Below the pieces are notes generated by a model. It saw nothing but the letters and a program-made list of their open reading frames with translations. It ran no database searches and was not told the origin of the DNA. Position numbers and translations under genes: made by a program. Shown here piece after piece: positions 62,613-64,000 of a stretch of 64,000 bases of DNA (position 1 is its first letter; the number at the start of each line of letters is the position of its first letter). Origin of the DNA: Dendronalium phyllosphericum CENA369 (GTDB lineage Bacteria; Cyanobacteriota; Cyanobacteriia; Cyanobacteriales; Nostocaceae); assembly GCF_016056275.1 (NCBI RefSeq), contig NZ_JAECZA010000005.1, forward strand, positions 40,270 through 104,269, given 5' to 3'.

Positions 62613-62954
62613 AGTCTCACTAAATATAAAAATTATTAGTCGAAAGTTGAAGTTTCAGCATCTTTTAGCATTAATTCAGCGATTAAACACCTAATATTCA
62701 CACTTCTTTCTTTGAGTAAGCAGTCGCATGATTCTCTCATTTTCCAGTAAATCTGGATTTTGCCCACTACTCTAGGACAGATAGCGAAAGACACAAATTC
62801 TAACTTTAATATAGCCAAATTAAACTAGTTTTCATCTATACTTTTTAGTGAGAGAAGTAAAAAAAATAAAGATTTTCTAGACAAAACTATATTATGTACA
62901 TCCAGATGGCAAATTAGTTTTACTAAACAATAATTTATTTGTGTTTATTTAGTC

Positions 62955-63056
62955 ATGTTGCCGAAACCCAAAAAAAATTGGACACCTGAGCATTGGGCGA
63001 GTTGGAAGCCCTTTGGCATTGGCGAACAGTACCCGAATAACTATTGGGAAGTCTAA
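62955..63056 (+). CDS. Trp-rich microprotein (tentative)
   Basis: 33 residues, MLPKPKKNWTPEHWASWKPF then GIGEQYPNNYWEV and TAA; four tryptophans. It is in an otherwise empty 600-bp gap (62613-63220), preceded by no clear Shine-Dalgarno. The unusual composition suggests a real product or a fragment of a larger gene rather than chance. Confidence 0.35.
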   Translation: MLPKPKKNWTPEHWASWKPFGIGEQYPNNYWEV

Positions 63057-63220
63057 AGATTCTAATTAAAACAAGGGTTTTCAACCTTTTAACCTTCTTT
63101 ACTACTCACTTACTACTCAAAAGCACTATTTTTGAACAGATTTTCAGCCACTTTGAGAGGCGATCGCACTACTCAAATACTACTCATTGCAGAGATGAGA
63201 CAAAAAGGGAATTTTGACCA

Positions 63221-63406
63221 ATGACTGAAGATTACACGGTTTATGCACATGAAGAAGATGTTGAAGACTGCCCAGAGTGCAACGGCGAAGGAGAGCGTGA
63301 TTATGGGTTATGTCATTCGTGCGGCGGTACAGGAATTGTAGATCGCTCGCCTGGCGAAAGCTTTTACGAGGTTGAAAGTATCCGGGTATACCCCAATCCC
63401 CAGTAA
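63221..63406 (+). CDS. DnaJ-type zinc-finger-like mini-protein 1
   Basis: 61 residues. Two C-x2-C-x-G-x-G type knuckles: DCPECNGEGERDYG and CHSCGGTGIVD, as in the cysteine-rich region of DnaJ, likely binding one zinc. The N-terminus is acidic (TEDYTVYAHEEDVED). Ten base pairs separate its stop from the next, similar gene, so they are probably co-expressed. No J domain, so not a DnaJ co-chaperone. Confidence 0.6.
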   Translation: MTEDYTVYAHEEDVEDCPECNGEGERDYGLCHSCGGTGIVDRSPGESFYEVESIRVYPNPQ

Positions 63407-63415
63407 CTTACTAGA

Positions 63416-63616
63416 ATGAATCAACCAAAAATAACTAATTGCCCCAAATGTGAGGGTACAGGTCTACACAAACGCAAGAAGTGCGACCTTTGCGGCGGAG
63501 ATGGCTGGGTTGAACTTGAAGAAGCCACCGAAGAATTGAGGTGTCTTTGGAGCAAGCAAGATTTGGGGATACTCACTGATGAGGAGTATCAGCGGCTAAC
63601 TGAGTTAGGTTACTAG
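63416..63616 (+). CDS. DnaJ-type zinc-finger-like mini-protein 2
   Basis: 66 residues. The same paired knuckles, NCPKCEGTGLHKRKKCDLCGGDGW, give one zinc site. It is followed by a SHOCT-like tail (LWSKQDLGILTDEEYQRLTE LGY), a short helical motif often found in oligomerising bacterial proteins. It overlaps nothing and lies directly after its sister gene. Role unknown. Confidence 0.6.
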   Translation: MNQPKITNCPKCEGTGLHKRKKCDLCGGDGWVELEEATEELRCLWSKQDLGILTDEEYQRLTELGY

Positions 63617-63715
63617 TTACTCACCGCCAATTATACAAAGACTAGCAGTAAAAGTCTGAAATGCTTAATCTACAAGGACTAGATTCCCAGAGTTTGGCTG
63701 TACCTGGTATTGCCA

Positions 63716-63737
63716 ATCCCCAGTCCCCAGTCCCCAG
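63716..63737. repeat. Short tandem heptamer repeat CCCCAGT
   Basis: Three consecutive CCCCAGT-type units just before the putative group II intron, similar to the CCCAATC array at 11487-11522. Confidence 0.6.
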
Positions 63738-63760
63738 CAACCTGTGTAAAGTGAATCCCC

Positions 63761-64000
63761 GTGCGATTCGTTGTAAGTGAATCCCGGTATCCAGTCCGTA
63801 AATAAACTTACCAACTCTTACGAGTTGAACTCTCAACCAGATGTAGGTGAAAGTCCTACCCGCCAGGTTCAGGCGTGACTCCTTACCTGCCCACACCGAG
63901 CAAGCTCGATTCTTGCAGAGTGAAGCTGGGAACAGGACGCAATCAGACAATCGCTATGGATTGACACTGGCGTTAATAGGGAGCTTCCACGGTGAAACAG
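63761..64000 (+). mobile_element. Probable 5' part of a group II intron (runs off the window)
   Basis: Starts with GTGCGATTCG, close to the GUGYG 5' consensus of group II introns. It continues with stem-loops: CAACTC/GAGTTG (63812-63827), GTAGG/CCTAC (63843-63859, with the loop TGAAAGT often seen in domain I) and GCAAG/CTTGC (63899-63916). GTGAAAC is near the right edge. No protein frame is seen on the plus strand. The reverse transcriptase, if any, would lie beyond the window. Confidence 0.45.

Noticed and set aside
1..64000. tRNA or rRNA genes
   Set aside because: I saw no clover-leaf pattern with GTTCGA-type T-arm and no rRNA signature words; a covariance-model scan would be needed to exclude a missed tRNA.

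Overview
The window is chromosomal DNA from a filamentous, heterocyst-forming cyanobacterium of the Nostoc/Fischerella type. The evidence is frequent HIP1 octamers (GCGATCGC), cyanobacterium-specific genes (psb34-like, ycf34, a fused thiO-thiG, DUF3326, a CruA/CruP-type lycopene cyclase relative), and a nearly complete heterocyst-envelope-polysaccharide (HEP) island with recognisable hepC and hepA. Intergenic DNA is full of short dispersed repeats typical of this group.

Layout. Positions 1-18300 are mostly housekeeping genes: a carotenoid-cyclase-like flavoprotein (cut by the left edge), citramalate synthase, two [2Fe-2S] ferredoxins, the thiamine enzyme fusion ThiO-ThiG, a Psb34-like photosystem II assembly protein, a large TPR protein, two glycosyltransferases (one HpsE-like), a CPBP protease, a DUF3326 protein and aconitase B. 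Positions 18480-23820 are an accessory block: a DUF262 + HEPN gene pair ending in a perfect 27-bp hairpin, a repeat-flanked DUF559 gene, a VapBC-like toxin-antitoxin pair, a decayed gene and a PatA-type response regulator. Positions 24160-28014 hold a TerY-type triad (vWA protein, PP2C phosphatase, Ser/Thr kinase-TPR).

Positions 29050-53504 form one long co-directional polysaccharide island. It starts with sugar-nucleotide enzymes (rfbF, an epimerase, rfbC-like, a COG4091 oxidoreductase), an LhgO-like oxidase, an acyltransferase and two tandem phytanoyl-CoA-dioxygenase-like genes. It continues with a Wzc-like chain-length protein, the initiating sugar transferase HepC, the ABC exporter HepA, about eight glycosyltransferases and a Wzy-like polymerase. 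Together these could make activated sugars, assemble a repeat unit on a lipid carrier, and export and polymerise it as the heterocyst polysaccharide layer. A strong terminator separates the island from a convergent SLH-FAS1 surface protein.

Positions 55495-59116 are gene-poor. They contain a MITE-like repeat copy, a decayed PEP-CTERM gene and an intact PEP-CTERM protein with coiled-coil-like tandem repeats. The right end returns to housekeeping genes (tsaB, ycf34, cca), then a Doc/Fic toxin with an unfamiliar 206-residue partner, small zinc-finger-like proteins, and what looks like the 5' part of a group II intron running off the edge.

The most interesting items are the DUF262-HEPN pair with its 3' hairpin, the Doc gene with a non-standard partner, the metabolic extras inside the HEP island, and repeated in-frame invasion of genes (cimA, thiO, the thiO-thiG linker) by sequences that are otherwise intergenic repeats. 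All calls come from reading the sequence; no database search was run.
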